A stretch of 64,000 nucleotides of DNA from Faecalicatena absiana (GCA_017309015.1 JAEDAG010000002.1:312837-376836), one strand, 5' to 3'; numbered from the stretch's first letter, positions 15,571-24,534 are shown. Translations and numbers: made by a program. The notes: a model not told the origin generated them from the sequence alone.

Positions 15571-17172
15571 CTTAAACTTCCCACTTGCAAAAGTGGGCTT
15601 GTACCTTGAAAATTCAATAGTTTAGCCAATAAAAAAGCACAAGGCCTTTGTTCGCTTGATATAATTTAGTCAACCACAACATCATCAATATCAAACGAAA
15701 GGCTTGTGCTATGTCTAGTTTACCATCATTCGATACTGAAAATGAACCTAAAATCGCCCGTTCTGTTGAAAAGTTCTTCAAGGACTACAAAGTTATGGAG
15801 CTTCTCCGTAGATGTGGGCTCCGCAAGTCAAAAGGAATCCATCTTTGGTCGATCCTTTCATACATCTTCAGTAATGTGTTTCGAGACAGAAGCATGTACA
15901 TGCAACAGAAGTCTGGCAAGTGTACTGCTGGCTTCTCCAAAAACACCTACTATCGATTCATGCAGAACCCACATATCAACTGGCTCCGCTTCACTATTCT
16001 GCTAGCTGAGAAGATCGTCAATGGGCATCTGAAAGATCTGACCTCTGACCAACGTGCGGATTGCTTCGTCTTTGACGATTCGCTCTACTCCAGAACTGGA
16101 TACAAGAAGACTGAGCTGGCTGCCAAAGTATTCGACCACGTTTCGATGACCTACAAGAAGGGCTTTCGAATGATGACCATGGGTTGGACTGATGGATCCT
16201 CCTTTGTCCCAATCGCTTCATCACTCTTGTCCTCAAAGAACGATCAGAATGTCATCGGGACAACCAAGAAGATCGACAAGCGCACAATCGCGGCCAAGAG
16301 GCGGATTATGGCCCAATCAAAGGGGACCGATGTAGTTATCCAGCTGCTCGATCAAGCTTTGAAAGCAGGGCTTACTGCTAAGTACGTCATGTTTGACACT
16401 TGGTTCTCCAATCCTCATCAGATCGTCCAGATCAAGCAACGTGACCTAAACGTAATTGCCATGGTGAAGAAGAGTTCCAAGATCACATACGAGTTCGATG
16501 GTAAGCGGATGAACGTCAAGCAGATCTTCAGCGCATGCAAGAAGCGGCGAGGTCGTTCAAGATATCTCTTGTCCGTCCCTGTAAAGGTTGGAGATCCTGC
16601 CAAGGATGGTGCCCAGGTTGATGCCAGAATAGTCTGCGTAAGAAATCGCTCCAACCGCAAAGATTGGATCGCTCTTATTTGCACGGACATGATGATCGAT
16701 GAAAATGAGATCATCAGAATTTACGGCAAAAGATGGGACATCGAAGTCTTCTTCAAGACCTGCAAGAGTTTCTTGAAACTTGGTACTGAATACCACGGCC
16801 TCTCATATGATGCATTGACTGCCCATACGGCTTTCGTCTTTCTGCGCTACATGTTCATGTCAGTTGAGAAGCGAGATGATGAAGATGATAGGACAATAGG
16901 CGAGCTCTTTTACTGCATGATAGACGAGCTTGCGGACATTACTTTCCATCACTCCCTTCAGATCCTGGTGGAAGCCATGTTCGAGAGCGTGAAAGAGATC
17001 TTCCAACTGACAGAAGAGCAGATGGAAAGGTTCACCAAAGCTTTCATTTCCCGCCTCCCGAAGTACATGCAAGAGGCTATATCGCCATCACTAGCAGCAT
17101 AATTGAATATTTACTGGTTAAACTATTGAGTTTTCAAGGCTTCATAGTTCTTTTTGGTGTGGGAAGTTTAAG
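15571..17172 (+). mobile_element. IS4-family insertion sequence, apparently complete
   Basis: This element of about 1.6 kb has one transposase. Terminal inverted repeats are visible: CTTAAACTTCCCAC at 15571-15584 matches the reverse complement of 17159-17172. A second matching block (CCTTGAAAA, then TCAATAGTTTA) lies about 40 bases inside each end. No target duplication could be recognised next to the ends. The left end also contains a short hairpin (CCCACTT...AAGTGGG). Confidence 0.85.
15711..17102 (+). CDS. IS4-family transposase
   Basis: This is a 463-residue DDE transposase. The three acidic residues are recognisable: VFDD (D122/D123), MFDTWFS (D229) and E345. The last sits in the exact Y-(2)-R-(3)-E-(6)-K signature of IS4 transposases (Y338, R341, E345, K352, in YGKRWDIEVFFKTCK). 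The frame is intact over the whole element, so it may be active. A weak AAAGG precedes the ATG. Confidence 0.92.
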   Translation: MSSLPSFDTENEPKIARSVEKFFKDYKVMELLRRCGLRKSKGIHLWSILSYIFSNVFRDRSMYMQQKSGKCTAGFSKNTYYRFMQNPHINWLRFTILLAEKIVNGHLKDLTSDQRADCFVFDDSLYSRTGYKKTELAAKVFDHVSMTYKKGFRMMTMGWTDGSSFVPIASSLLSSKNDQNVIGTTKKIDKRTIAAKRRIMAQSKGTDVVIQLLDQALKAGLTAKYVMFDTWFSNPHQIVQIKQRDLNVIAMVKKSSKITYEFDGKRMNVKQIFSACKKRRGRSRYLLSVPVKVGDPAKDGAQVDARIVCVRNRSNRKDWIALICTDMMIDENEIIRIYGKRWDIEVFFKTCKSFLKLGTEYHGLSYDALTAHTAFVFLRYMFMSVEKRDDEDDRTIGELFYCMIDELADITFHHSLQILVEAMFESVKEIFQLTEEQMERFTKAFISRLPKYMQEAISPSLAA

Positions 17173-17175
17173 TAG

Positions 17176-18132
17176 TTATTTGAACATGCTCCAGAAGCTT
17201 GATCCCAAGTATGATTTAATTTGGCTAATTACTGAGCTGCCGATAACCATAATGAGGATTAAGGTAGTAATGCCTTGAATTGCTAAGAACAAGATGTAGC
17301 CATAGAACTTATCATGAGCTTCACCATTATCCCCAAGCAAAGATACTGTAATCGCCTTACTAAAGAATATTTCAATTAAGACCAGCATTAAAATTGGGAG
17401 AACGCCACCAGTTGTACTGGTAAACATCATGCTGAGGAAGTAAATTACAACAAAGATTGCATTTAAGTTGCTAGTTTGTACAATGTGATTAGTCAAATCA
17501 AGCAAGTCGCGTTTCTTGTTGTAAATCACCTTATATGAAATAAAGCAGGCAAAAATCCAGCATAATTCAATTAATGCCAAGAAGATAATCATTTCAAAGA
17601 CAACTGAGAAAGTTGCGCCTGAGGTAGAATTGGCTACATTACTATTCCAGGTTGAATCAAAGCCTCGAGCAGATCTTTGTTCAAAAATATACAGACCTAG
17701 ACCCAGTAAGAAGTCTTCAACTAAAAGTGTTACCCAACCATACCATCTTTCGGCTTCTTGATCAGCAAATGGATGCTTCCAAGAATTAACGAACCATTGC
17801 CACATATTAGCGGCATCAAAGTTAAAGTTTTCCTTTGCATAATTTGCAGCATTAGAAAGTTGATTAGCAGCCGCATTAGTCAATTGTGAAGCAGTAATTG
17901 ATTGCTGCTTGGCTTCAGCTCTAGTCGTAGCTGGTCTATTTTGAACATCAGTAGCTGTTTGTTCTGGAGTTGCGTTTTCTTGTACAGGCTCTTCCTGGGC
18001 AGCTAAATTTGCTTCTGGAGCAGCTTCATTTCCTTGCACGCTAGGAGCAACATTCCGTAAGTCAGTCCCGCACTTAGTACAGAAATTAGTTTCTTCATCC
18101 ATTGAAGAACCACAATTTGGACATATCTTCAT
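17176..18132 (-). CDS. Zinc-ribbon membrane protein, 3' end next to IS
   Basis: This 318-residue protein begins with a zinc ribbon (CPNCGSSMDEETNFCTKCG, residues 4-22). A Glu/Ala/Gln/Thr linker and an amphipathic stretch follow (about 75-120), and then roughly five hydrophobic segments (from about 130 onward, e.g. VFEMIIFLALIELCWIFACF). Such zinc-ribbon membrane proteins are common in lactobacilli and poorly understood. The stop codon lies only three bases from the IS4-family element, so the natural C-terminus may have been longer. GAGAGGAAT precedes the start. It is probably the first gene of the envelope-protein cluster that continues beyond the IS. Confidence 0.7.
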   Translation of the reverse strand: MKICPNCGSSMDEETNFCTKCGTDLRNVAPSVQGNEAAPEANLAAQEEPVQENATPEQTATDVQNRPATTRAEAKQQSITASQLTNAAANQLSNAANYAKENFNFDAANMWQWFVNSWKHPFADQEAERWYGWVTLLVEDFLLGLGLYIFEQRSARGFDSTWNSNVANSTSGATFSVVFEMIIFLALIELCWIFACFISYKVIYNKKRDLLDLTNHIVQTSNLNAIFVVIYFLSMMFTSTTGGVLPILMLVLIEIFFSKAITVSLLGDNGEAHDKFYGYILFLAIQGITTLILIMVIGSSVISQIKSYLGSSFWSMFK

Positions 18133-18359
18133 TTCTTATTCCTCTCTTACTATGTAAATCCAAAATAGTTAGCCTTATCCGATTGTTCTCATCCAGTTTG
18201 CTTGATTAACTAATTACAATGACAAAATTTGAATTATTAGCTACAACACATATGTGAACAATCATTTATTATGAAATAGTTGAGCTATAAAAAAGCAATC
18301 ATCTGATACGGCCCTTGTCAAGTAGACAGAGAAAATAAATAAAAAATTACCGATTGATG

Positions 18360-19808
18360 TGACCCCCAAAATTGGGACATATTAGTATTACGCCGTTAAG
18401 GTTGTTAGAACATGATTCCGATATTCAATCGGGGTCATGTTTTTTCGTCCTGTTTTGATTCTTACGTTGTTGTAGTAATCGATATATTTGTGAATAGCTT
18501 GTTCAAGCTCATTTAGGTCCTTGTATTTATGTTCTTGACCGTAGAACATCTCCCGCTTAAGAATGCCGAAGAAGCCTTCCATTAAGCCGTCATCTAGAGA
18601 ATTACCCAGTCTGGACATACTCTGATCGATCCCTCTATTAGCTAGAGCGGCTTGATATGCATAGTGCTGATATTGCCATCCACGATCTGAGTGGAAAATA
18701 AGCCCGTTAAGAGCCGGGTGCTTCTCAAACGCATCATCTAGCATGGTCATTACTTGCTTAAGGTCTGGGTGCTTAGAAATATTGTAGGAGATGATTTCTT
18801 GGGTACAACCATCAATAATTGGAGAAAGGTAGAGCTTTTGATCTTTGAGATGGAATTCTGTCACGTCGGTAAACCAATGTCTGTCGGGAATAATTGCGTA
18901 AAAATTGCGCTTGATTAAGTCTGGCTTGATCTTGCCTTGAACGCCGTAATAGCTGCTGTATTTACGTCTCTTGCGGATTGAGATGCCGAATAAACCCATC
19001 TTTTGCATGAGCCTCTGCACCTTCTTATGATTGATCTCATAGCCTTCACGGCGAAGCTGTCCATAGATTCGCCGGTACCCATAGCGCTGGCTGTGTTCAA
19101 GATAGATCTCTTTGATTCTATCCATCAGCTTCTGGTTACCAGAATCCTTGTCTGGCTTATGAGTCTGATAGTAGTAGTTACTTCTTGAGATATGAGGCAA
19201 TCCAGGATCGGCATTAATAACGTCGATAATGTACTTAACGCTAAGCCGCAATTCTTGCCTTAATTCAGTGATTGCACGAGCTAATTCTTCTTTTCTTGGC
19301 TCTTCCGTTCTTGAATTAAGGCCTCCAATTTTTTTATGTATGCAAGCTCGACTGTAAGTCTCTTTACCTGCTCTTCCAGCTCTTTGATCCGTTGTTTGTC
19401 CTTGCTTTTGGGCATTCTTGGGTGGTCTACCTTTCTTCTTGGTAATGACAGTATACCCGTTTTCTTTGAAAGAGCGAAGCCAATTAGCAAGAATTCCTTG
19501 ATTCGTAAGCCCTAAGTCTAAGGAAACCTGCCTAAGAGCTTCACCACCTAGCAGAACTCTATCAATGGCAGCGAGCTTGAAATCAGCAGTATATTTCTGT
19601 TGAGGGCGATCCAAAATGGCTTCGCCATGCTTTTGGATCAAGTCTACCAAATATTGGATTCCTCCACGCTCCATCCCATATTTTCGGCTGAGGTAGGTGC
19701 CTCTTCTATGATCGTCTACCCATTCGTGGTAAATAGCGAGTTTGATTTCTTTAGTGTATTTAGTCATGAAAATAACCCCCGAAATTAGTGTCCTAATTTC
19801 GGGGGTCA
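18360..19808 (-). mobile_element. IS150-like (IS3-family) element nested in another IS
   Basis: The element is 1449 bases with inverted ends: TGACCCCCAAAATTGGGACA at 18360-18379 against TGACCCCCGAAATTAGGACA (complement of 19789-19808), 18 of 20 matching. It has inserted into OrfB of a second IS3-family element. No convincing target duplication is visible. Confidence 0.88.
18388..19767 (-). CDS. IS150-like transposase, OrfA and OrfB joined in one frame
   Basis: This 459-residue frame starts MTKYTKEIKLAIYHEW. It has two N-terminal HTH units, a short stretch of unusual sequence after KKKGRPPK, and the integrase core with D301, D361 and E397, the last two spaced 35 apart (DD35E). The OrfA leucine-zipper-like segment (KDKQRIKELEEQVKRL) is encoded in a neighbouring frame at 19281-19420 and ends at its own stop. 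In normal relatives OrfA includes this coil and OrfB is reached by -1 frameshifting. Here an indel near AAGAATG (about 19415-19423) seems to fuse the N-terminus directly to OrfB. Activity is uncertain. Confidence 0.8.
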   Translation of the reverse strand: MTKYTKEIKLAIYHEWVDDHRRGTYLSRKYGMERGGIQYLVDLIQKHGEAILDRPQQKYTADFKLAAIDRVLLGGEALRQVSLDLGLTNQGILANWLRSFKENGYTVITKKKGRPPKNAQKQGQTTDQRAGRAGKETYSRACIHKKIGGLNSRTEEPRKEELARAITELRQELRLSVKYIIDVINADPGLPHISRSNYYYQTHKPDKDSGNQKLMDRIKEIYLEHSQRYGYRRIYGQLRREGYEINHKKVQRLMQKMGLFGISIRKRRKYSSYYGVQGKIKPDLIKRNFYAIIPDRHWFTDVTEFHLKDQKLYLSPIIDGCTQEIISYNISKHPDLKQVMTMLDDAFEKHPALNGLIFHSDRGWQYQHYAYQAALANRGIDQSMSRLGNSLDDGLMEGFFGILKREMFYGQEHKYKDLNELEQAIHKYIDYYNNVRIKTGRKNMTPIEYRNHVLTTLTA

Positions 19809-19810
19809 TA

Positions 19811-20443
19811 TCATAATGGATGAGCATTAGGATTAGCTTCAAAAGCCGCATCAATTGCCTTTTGAACAAGGGCAACGTCATTGTGGTCACTTATTGCATA
19901 GCCGACAGGGGATTTGTCGTATAGATCAATCATAGTAGCTAGGTATGCCTTCTTGCTTACTCCCGGTGCGGTTACTTCAGTAATGTCGATTCCCCATTTT
20001 TCATTTGGAGCTGAGGCATTGAAATCACGATTTAAGATGTTCTCAGCCGTCTCGTTACCAGAAGGCTTATTTGGCCGTTTAGGCTTGTTGTATCTCGCTA
20101 CACTGCATCTAATCCCGTTAATACACATAATCCGGGCAACACGATTATGGCCATAGCGCGATTCGCCTTCACTTAAGGTCTTGTTCAGCTCTAGCATCAT
20201 TTTTCCTGCTCCAAAGAGACTATTATTACTGTTGGCAATTGCGATAATCCGGTCTGTTAGATATTGGTCTTCTACTTCATGCTTTGAAGGCTTATGGTTA
20301 AGCCATTTATAGTAGGCAGAGCGGGCAATTTCAAGCTTCTGACACATCCAATCAATCGGCCAGTTGTACTTTTCGTGCTGTTCTCTAATTAATTGGTAAA
20401 TAGCTTGTTTGCGTAATTTCTTGGCATAAATTACTTGTGCTTT
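19811..20443 (-). pseudogene. Truncated OrfB transposase of the outer IS3-family element
   Basis: The frame runs from the overlap with OrfA (it carries IYAKKLRKQAIYQLIREQH before the first Met at 20347) into the integrase core with EKWGIDITEV and MIDLYDKSPVGYA. It stops at NPNAHPL, exactly where relatives would continue FHSDRG. The inner IS begins there, so the glutamate-bearing end is lost and the protein cannot be active. Like OrfB of the family it probably depended on a -1 frameshift at the end of OrfA, where CCAAAAG is present. Confidence 0.85.
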
Positions 20444-21135
20444 TGGTCCTCTAGCATCATCATCCTTTCCAAATCCTGCAGTTTTTTTAAGAGAATGTTC
20501 TCCTTCTCGCTAGCTTCAAGCCGTTCCTCAAGATTCTTAATCTTTCTTTCGGCACGTTCAAGGTCCGTTAGCTCTTCATCTTGCTTGCGTTTCCCACGTC
20601 TATCAAGTAGGGCATCGCTTCCTCCAGCTAGGTATTTCTTAACCCAACTATAGACCTGACCATAGCTATAGCCAAAATGTGCAGCTGTTTCGGCGTAGTT
20701 ACGTTTATGGTCAAGGAAGTAGATCACAACTTGTTTCTTTTCCTCAGGTGTTGCCTTGCGTCTACTAGTCATATGAACCTCCGGGTGTGGAATGTAGTCT
20801 TCTAGTTCTATATGACTATTATACTTTGAAACCCAATTCACTAGCTGAGATTCGTTACGGAGACCATATTTGAAAGCTAATTCTCTATACGACCCTTTGC
20901 CAAGCAAATAGAGTTCAACCAGTTTTAGCTTAAATTCTTTTGAATATCTGTTGTTCTTAATTGCTGGTTTAAGTCCGTTTTCGCCTTGAGCACGGTATGA
21001 GTTTAGCCATCTAATGATAGTCGATGTACCTACTCCAAGCTCAAGGGCTAGTCGTGCAACACTGTGATTCCCCGCCAAATACGACTTAACCGCCGCTAGC
21101 TTCGCCTCAAAACTTATTGAACTTTTTCTGCCCAT
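20431..21135 (-). CDS. OrfA (HTH protein) of the outer IS3-family element
   Basis: This 234-residue protein has three helix-turn-helix units (MGRKSSISFEAKLAAVKSYL; YSKEFKLKLVELYLLGKGSY; PEEKKQVVIYFLDHKRNY). It ends in a coiled coil (LERAERKIKNLEERLEASEK), typical of IS150-group OrfA. It is intact, but its partner OrfB is truncated, so the element should be immobile unless complemented. A GGAGG lies about 13 bases before the ATG. Confidence 0.85.
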   Translation of the reverse strand: MGRKSSISFEAKLAAVKSYLAGNHSVARLALELGVGTSTIIRWLNSYRAQGENGLKPAIKNNRYSKEFKLKLVELYLLGKGSYRELAFKYGLRNESQLVNWVSKYNSHIELEDYIPHPEVHMTSRRKATPEEKKQVVIYFLDHKRNYAETAAHFGYSYGQVYSWVKKYLAGGSDALLDRRGKRKQDEELTDLERAERKIKNLEERLEASEKENILLKKLQDLERMMMLEDQKHK

Positions 21136-21274
21136 AATAAAAGTCCTACCTCCGTATCCAGTGCAAATTTTAAATATTTGAACTGTCTACTTAAGTAGGA
21201 CTATATCAATCTCTCTTCGACTTTTCTCAGTATCTCTTAAATGATTATTGTTAACAGTTTAAGTCTTGACCGTA

Positions 21275-22639
21275 GAGACTGTCAATTCTTTTGTGTAAAT
21301 AAATCTTTCCGGCTAATTGATTCTTTAACTGTTTTTTAATCGAAGTACGATTCCAGGGTGTCTGCTACTTGACCAAAGCCCTTGTGAACTCGATTGGCGT
21401 TGCGGTCGTTATAGTCGATAACTTGGCTACCCAAAAAGTTGTCCAGTGATTCTTCGCTAGGGAACTCTGATTTAGGATTGGTCTTTCGCTTGATCATGCG
21501 GTTTATCGATTCGATCATGTTCGTTGAGTAGATTGAAGGACGGATTTGCTTTGGATACTGGTAAAAGACAAGCATGTCTTCTTCGAGTTTCCGCAGGTCC
21601 TTGATCATTCTGGAGTACTTTGATCCATAGGCTTCGTAAAAGGCGTGCAGAACAGTTTCTGCTTCTTTTTGGTTAGTTTGCTTATGGACTTGCTTAAAAG
21701 CATTCAGAATCTCAGCACGATCGGTCACACGGACTTTTTGGCTGATGTTGCGCATGATGTGAATTAGACAACGTTGGAATTTAGACTTTGGGTAATACTG
21801 CTTTAACATGTCCTTGATGCCCACAAAGCCATCTGACAAGAACAGTTCAACCTGCTCGAGGCCACGTTCTTTGAAGTCGGCGATCATTTCACTCCAAACT
21901 TCAAGATTTTCTACCGGAGCGATCCGATAGTCAATGATCTCTTTATTGCCATTAGGCTTAATTCCCACGGCGATATAAACCGCCTCGCGCTGGTACGTAT
22001 CTCTACGCAGAGGAATATACGTAGCGTCAAGATAAACGCAGAAGAACTTGTCGCTCAAGCGCCGTTGATGATAGCTTTCAACTTGACTGGCTACCTGCTT
22101 TGAGATGTTTGAGACGGTGCCTGCAGAATAGTAGCTGCCGTACATTTTCTCGATCAGCTCAGAGATCTCTCTGGTTGTTACACCATGCGAATAGAGCTGG
22201 ATCACAGTGGATTCCAGTGCATCGGTGTGCTGACCATATGCAGGAAGAGTTTGTTGGTGAAACTCGCCGTTTCTGTCCCGGGGAACTTGAACCTTGATAG
22301 GCCCAAATTGCGTCTTGATCTGTCTAAAGTAGCTTCCATTCCGGGAGTTTCCAGAGTTCCAGCCGTTTCTATCGTAGGGATTATAGCCAAGAAAGGCGGT
22401 CAATTCGCTTTCCAGGAGCAGATTGAGTCCTTCCTCGAGCTGAGCCCGCATGAATTTGTCAAATTTCTCCTTGTCGAATAGCGCATTGAGGCATTCTCTG
22501 TTAAAATCAGTCATAAGGGATTCCTTTCGTATTGATAGTGTTCAAATCAATTATACGGAAAGGGAGTCCCTTTTCTTATACCCAATTTTGATTTACTTTA
22601 AGGAACTGTTCATCCTTACACATAAGATTATACGGTCTC
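21275..22639 (-). mobile_element. IS256-family insertion sequence
   Basis: The element is about 1365 bases. The inferred inverted ends of 25 bases match at 19 positions (21275-21299 against the complement of 22615-22639, outermost block GAGAC). The usual 8-bp target duplication is absent: the flanking 8-mers differ. This suggests a deletion beside the element, in line with the truncated gene on its right. Confidence 0.75.
21336..22514 (-). CDS. IS256-family (Mutator-type) transposase
   Basis: This 392-residue transposase is full length. The DDE triad is D163 (VYLDATYIPLRR), D228 (LFLSDGFVGIKDML) and E335 (NMIESINRMIKRKT). The N-terminal zinc/DNA-binding region has RNGYF-like text (SRNGSYFRQIKTQFGPIKVQ). 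AAAGGAATC precedes the ATG. No frame damage was seen, so the element may still be mobile. Confidence 0.93.
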   Translation of the reverse strand: MTDFNRECLNALFDKEKFDKFMRAQLEEGLNLLLESELTAFLGYNPYDRNGWNSGNSRNGSYFRQIKTQFGPIKVQVPRDRNGEFHQQTLPAYGQHTDALESTVIQLYSHGVTTREISELIEKMYGSYYSAGTVSNISKQVASQVESYHQRRLSDKFFCVYLDATYIPLRRDTYQREAVYIAVGIKPNGNKEIIDYRIAPVENLEVWSEMIADFKERGLEQVELFLSDGFVGIKDMLKQYYPKSKFQRCLIHIMRNISQKVRVTDRAEILNAFKQVHKQTNQKEAETVLHAFYEAYGSKYSRMIKDLRKLEEDMLVFYQYPKQIRPSIYSTNMIESINRMIKRKTNPKSEFPSEESLDNFLGSQVIDYNDRNANRVHKGFGQVADTLESYFD

Positions 22640-23357
22640 CTCAGTGCTGATGTTCAAGTTAATGGTGTCATCGCTGTTGATGTTCACCGTCGAACTGGCA
22701 GAAAGCTTGCGACCTTCGACTTCCGCGGTCACTTTTAGCCGATATTTCCCAGGAAATATCAGCCCCAGCCGCTTGGTATAGGCATTTTCGCCCTTAGCTG
22801 TCAATTTTCCGATCTTCTCCCCATTGACCGTCACTTGCGAGCCCTCATGGTTGGTCACCACCGCCGGCTGATAAGTCCTGACCTGCAGCTTGTATTTCGG
22901 AAAAAGTCCCAGCATAATGACCGCTTTGAACAAAGCGGAAGTCGCCATACTTGTTGTCCCCCGCCTTAAAGTTCTGCCCCATCCGGTTAGCTGCGGTCTG
23001 GTGCTCCTTGTAGAACTTCTGGAGTGGCGCCAGATTCTCATGGTTGACTGCTAAAGTAGCGCTGTCTGTCACAATGTATCTCGTGGCATCTTCGTCTGGG
23101 CTAACCAGCGCCGCCATGATCCAATCGACTTGCTGGTCCTTGCTGTACTGGCTGCTCCCCCACAGGTAGTAGCCAGCAAAGGCCAGCATAGCGAGAGCAA
23201 CGGTAGCAATGATCCTTTGCTGCTTTTTGCTTTTCTTACGCCCAGTCCGGCTAGCCCTTTTCTCCGGTGGATTCAAGCTAGCCCCGCAATTCTGGCAAAA
23301 GGCAGCGCCTTTCTCAACTGCCTGACCGCAATTAGGGCAGTATTTGATATTTTTCAT
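22640..23357 (-). pseudogene. TcaA-like zinc-ribbon membrane protein gene, frameshifted and truncated
   Basis: The 5' part encodes a zinc ribbon (CPNCGQAVEKGAAFCQNCG), a basic stretch, one membrane segment (IATVALAMLAFAGYYLWG) and the start of a TcaA-like extracellular domain up to FRFVQSGHYAG. The family sequence then continues in a neighbouring frame (LFPKYKLQVRTYQPAVVTN), so a one-base shift lies at about 22901-22912, next to an A5 run. The 3' end runs into the IS256-family element; the last codons of the open frame are IS sequence. TcaA-type proteins sit in the envelope of Gram-positives and can affect glycopeptide response. This copy should be dead. Confidence 0.8.
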
Positions 23358-23505
23358 TCTTTTTCCTCGACTTGTCTATTGCCTTCATAAAATTATAGCA
23401 AAATCACAAGTTGTCACTCAACTTCAACTTATATTTTTATCTCTATTCTTTTATCTTCACTTGATTCCCTATACCTTAACTTACCCATTTTTTCACCAAA
23501 ACAAA

Positions 23506-23533
23506 AACCCAGCACCGTTTCCGATGCTGGGTT
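23506..23533 (-). terminator. Terminator after ytpR
   Basis: Arms of 9 bases (23506-23514 and 23525-23533) enclose a 10-base loop, followed by U5 on the minus strand. Confidence 0.8.
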
Positions 23534-23543
23534 AAATATCCGA

Positions 23544-24191
23544 TTACAGCGTAATCACACCGCTGGCGAGCAATTCGTCGCACTTGGTTGGTTCGAATTC
23601 ATCCCCAACCTTAAAGGTGTCAGGCACAACCATAATGCCGCGCTTTTGCGGAGCATGAGCCAGGCCCAGTTCACGGGCTGAGCAGATCATGCCGTCTGAT
23701 TCAACGCCGCGCAGGGCACCTGGCCAGATTTGCTTGCCGTCTGGCATCAAAGTGCCTGACAAGGCAACGACGACCTTTTGCCCTTGGGCAATGTTTGGCG
23801 CGCCGCAGACGATTTGGTGGTCCGTGCCGTCGCCAACGTCAATGGTCGTCACGTGCAGGTGGTCTGAGTCCGGGTGGGCCTCGCAGGTCTTAACGTAGCC
23901 GTAAACCAGGGTTGGCTTGGAAACTTCCAGCTGGTCGTCAAAGCCGACTTCCGCCAGCTTCTTGTTCAAAGCGGCAACTTCATCAGCATTGAGCTTTACT
24001 TGGCCGTTTGGCAGCTTGTCGTAGTCAAGAAGCTTGTCAACGTTAAAGAAGTTGAAACCAGTCAGCTTGCCCTTGCTGTCAGTCACGCGCGTAACGTCCG
24101 GCTTTTCTTCGTAATTGCTTGCACCTTCGCCTTGCGCCAAAATAACGATCAAGGTGTTTGGATAACTAATCTTGTTAATACTAGTGATCAT
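23544..24191 (-). CDS. ytpR: YtpR family tRNA-binding-domain protein
   Basis: This 215-residue protein has a C-terminal EMAP/tRNA-binding OB fold (about residues 95-200, with HPDSDHLHVTTIDVG and IVCGAPNIAQGQKVVVAL), like the N-terminus of PheT. The N-terminal 90 residues are the DUF4479 region typical of YtpR. The precise role is unknown; RNA binding is inferred from the fold. It lies 22 bases downstream of a thioredoxin-like gene and ends the trx-ytpR unit, an order common in Firmicutes. Confidence 0.9.
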   Translation of the reverse strand: MITSINKISYPNTLIVILAQGEGASNYEEKPDVTRVTDSKGKLTGFNFFNVDKLLDYDKLPNGQVKLNADEVAALNKKLAEVGFDDQLEVSKPTLVYGYVKTCEAHPDSDHLHVTTIDVGDGTDHQIVCGAPNIAQGQKVVVALSGTLMPDGKQIWPGALRGVESDGMICSARELGLAHAPQKRGIMVVPDTFKVGDEFEPTKCDELLASGVITL

Positions 24192-24213
24192 GGATCTAAC
24201 TGTCCCCTCTTAT

Positions 24214-24534
24214 TTAGTCAACAGAACGCAAGAAATCTTCTACTTCTTGTTTGCTCTTGCGATCTCCATTAACTAGTCTACCAATTTCTTGCCCATCTTG
24301 GTAGACGACAAATGAAGGAATTCCCATAATGTTCATTTCCTTGCACAAGTCAATGGAGCCGTCGCGGTCAACCTTGATGAAGCGGCTGTCAGCGAAGTCG
24401 GCTTCAATGCTTGGCATGGCCGGATCCAAAAAACGGCAATCCGGGCACCAGTCAGCGCTGAATTCTACCACGGTGCGGCCACTCTTGGTCAAGTCAGCCA
24501 GCTTTTCTTTGTCAACGACTTGGTAATCTTCCAT
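24214..24534 (-). CDS. Thioredoxin-like protein with WCPDC active site
   Basis: This 106-residue single-domain thioredoxin fold has the redox motif WCPDC (residues 29-33) and the cis-proline loop GIPSF. The dipeptide PD between the cysteines replaces GP of classic thioredoxin; this is the YtpP-like type that usually accompanies ytpR. It is probably a cytoplasmic thiol-disulfide protein with unknown partner. AGGAGG lies at good distance. trmB lies upstream on the same strand. Confidence 0.85.
   Translation of the reverse strand: MEDYQVVDKEKLADLTKSGRTVVEFSADWCPDCRFLDPAMPSIEADFADSRFIKVDRDGSIDLCKEMNIMGIPSFVVYQDGQEIGRLVNGDRKSKQEVEDFLRSVD

Larger units (their letters stand above)
18309..21202 (-). 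mobile_element. IS3-family element interrupted by another IS, with internal deletion
   Basis: The ends share an imperfect inverted repeat of about 20 bases with the block AAGTAGACAG in each arm (18320-18329 and the complement at 21183-21192). A possible 3-bp ATA duplication flanks it (18306-18308 and 21203-21205). It carries OrfA intact (20431-21135) and OrfB cut by the inner IS at 19808. Only about 50 bases of element remain on the other side, too few for the missing end of OrfB, so part has been deleted. Confidence 0.75.

Noticed and set aside
15561-17182. Target-site duplication of the IS4-family element
   Set aside because: Flanking bases (TAGGAA on the left, TAGTTA on the right) do not give a convincing direct repeat.
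12838-23357. Prophage or conjugative element
   Set aside because: No integrase, structural, replication or mobilisation genes; only IS transposases are present.
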